Program-made: the position numbers and the translations under genes
Assembly: GCA_050250815.1 (NCBI GenBank)
Contig: JBFWNY010000002.1
Span: 127,486-191,485 of the forward strand
DNA: 64,000 nt
Reading direction: 5' to 3'
DNA from: JAEUMD01 sp050250815
GTDB taxonomy: Bacteria > Pseudomonadota > Alphaproteobacteria > Rhizobiales > Hyphomicrobiaceae
In this document: one piece after another, positions 63,856 to 64,000 of the stretch
How positions within the stretch are numbered: the stretch's first letter is position 1
Layout of the letters: each line of letters opens with the position of its first letter
Notes under the pieces: model-generated
What the model was told of the DNA's origin: nothing
Databases searched by the model: none
What the model saw: only the letters and a program-made list of their open reading frames with translations

Positions 63856-63872
63856 CCAGGGCTTCGCCCTGG
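63856..63872 (-). promoter_or_regulatory. Hairpin downstream of the DGR variable repeat
   Basis: On the minus strand CCAGGGC, loop GAA, GCCCTGG, 31 bases after the target stop codon. In known DGRs a small hairpin or cruciform just downstream of the VR promotes target recognition. No T run follows, so it is less likely to be a terminator. Confidence 0.7.
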
Positions 63873-63903
63873 ACCCTTTCCCCGGTTTCCACAACGACGT
63901 GGT

Positions 63904-64000
63904 TCACAGGGGGTAAAGTGGTAAAGGGGCAGGAGGCGAATGCGTCCTGGGCGGAAGAAGGGAACGGCCAACCCGGAAACCGAGGGCGTCGAACCGGTTG
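63904..64000 (-). CDS. DGR target protein, C-terminal end (gene continues outside)
   Basis: Only the last 31 codons are inside the window: NRFDALGFRVGRSLLPPRTH then SPPAPLPLYPL and a TGA at 63906-63904. LGFRVGR is the usual end of the C-type-lectin/FGE-sulfatase-like fold that carries DGR variable residues. The protein likely displays a variable ligand-binding surface. Its size, localisation and partners are not visible. Confidence 0.8.
   Translation of the reverse strand, partial: NRFDALGFRVGRSLLPPRTHSPPAPLPLYPL
63947..64000 (-). other. DGR variable repeat (VR), 3' end
   Basis: Matches 63641-63694 at a constant offset of 306. The 40 bases 63947-63986 are identical to the TR; the next 14 bases contain five substitutions, all at TR adenines on the minus strand. 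The left end (VR 3' end) is the likely initiation site of mutagenic homing. The rest of the VR is beyond the window. Confidence 0.88.

Noticed and set aside
63856..63872. Hairpin as a transcription terminator for the target gene
   Set aside because: No T run follows on the minus strand, and the position fits the DGR homing hairpin better.
63446..63971. Open frames across the TR and VR in other frames
   Set aside because: They are out of frame with the GGSW/LGFRVGR pattern and have no domain; the DGR repeats explain the sequence.
1..64000. CRISPR arrays and rRNA genes
   Set aside because: No regularly spaced short repeats and no rRNA-like sequence were seen; the only direct repeats are the pairs and short boxes listed.

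Overview
The window reads as a high-GC alphaproteobacterium, most likely a member of the Hyphomicrobiales (Rhizobiales). This is inferred from a plant-type GshA, Tad pilus genes, GlcDEF and Lut-type oxidation genes, dense overlapping operons and replication-relaxation/VirD4-type mobile modules; no rRNA gene is present to fix it.

Region 1 (1-18.8 kb) is conserved chromosome. It holds the 3' end of gshA, a minus-strand lut-like set (lutA, ydcH-like, DUF6653-like, lutB, lutC), a cytochrome c, a LysR regulator divergent from glcDEF, a metallophosphoesterase, a response regulator overlapping a TadG-like gene, a large hybrid histidine kinase, nudC and tRNA-Gln(CTG). The lut and glc sets together suggest oxidation of 2-hydroxy acids (glycolate, lactate) into the respiratory chain.

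Region 2 (18.85-28.88 kb) is a complete integrative mobilizable element of about 10 kb inserted in tRNA-Gln. A 48-bp copy of the tRNA 3' part marks each end and a tyrosine integrase lies at the right end. It carries a MobA/VirD2-like relaxase with a MobC-like partner, DNA-binding and replication-like proteins, a Fic toxin with a small partner, and an exported cargo set: patatin-like protein, phospholipase-A2-like lipoprotein and DUF3047-like protein.

Region 3 (29-48.9 kb) begins with a divergent AraC/SDR pair and then becomes a plasmid- or ICE-like accessory block. It has a reverse transcriptase fused to RNase H, preceded by two copies of a 131-bp structured repeat; a KfrA-like protein; a winged-helix protein followed by iteron-like repeats and an AT-rich stretch (candidate origin); two VirD4/TraD-like ATPases; a replication-relaxation protein; a DUF3768 protein; a type II restriction-modification pair; an AT-richer TIR plus two-membrane-segment gene pair (candidate defence); an AlpA-like regulator; and a membrane-anchored J-domain protein.

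Region 4 (49-58.3 kb) is an iron/metal uptake set (DUF2946-like, TonB-dependent receptor, PepSY protein) between an IS1182-family relic and an integrase fragment, then a CPBP protease, a linear amide C-N hydrolase and a decayed IS1182 transposase.

Region 5 (58.3-64 kb) has a second replication-relaxation gene, frameshifted by a 22-bp tandem duplication, an MT-A70 methyltransferase, an unusual membrane protein, and at the right edge a diversity-generating retroelement (DGR): reverse transcriptase with the IGNLTSQ signature, Avd, an adenine-rich template repeat, and the 3' end of the target gene with its variable repeat. In the visible overlap every difference inside the coding repeat falls on a template adenine. 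The target gene runs off the window.
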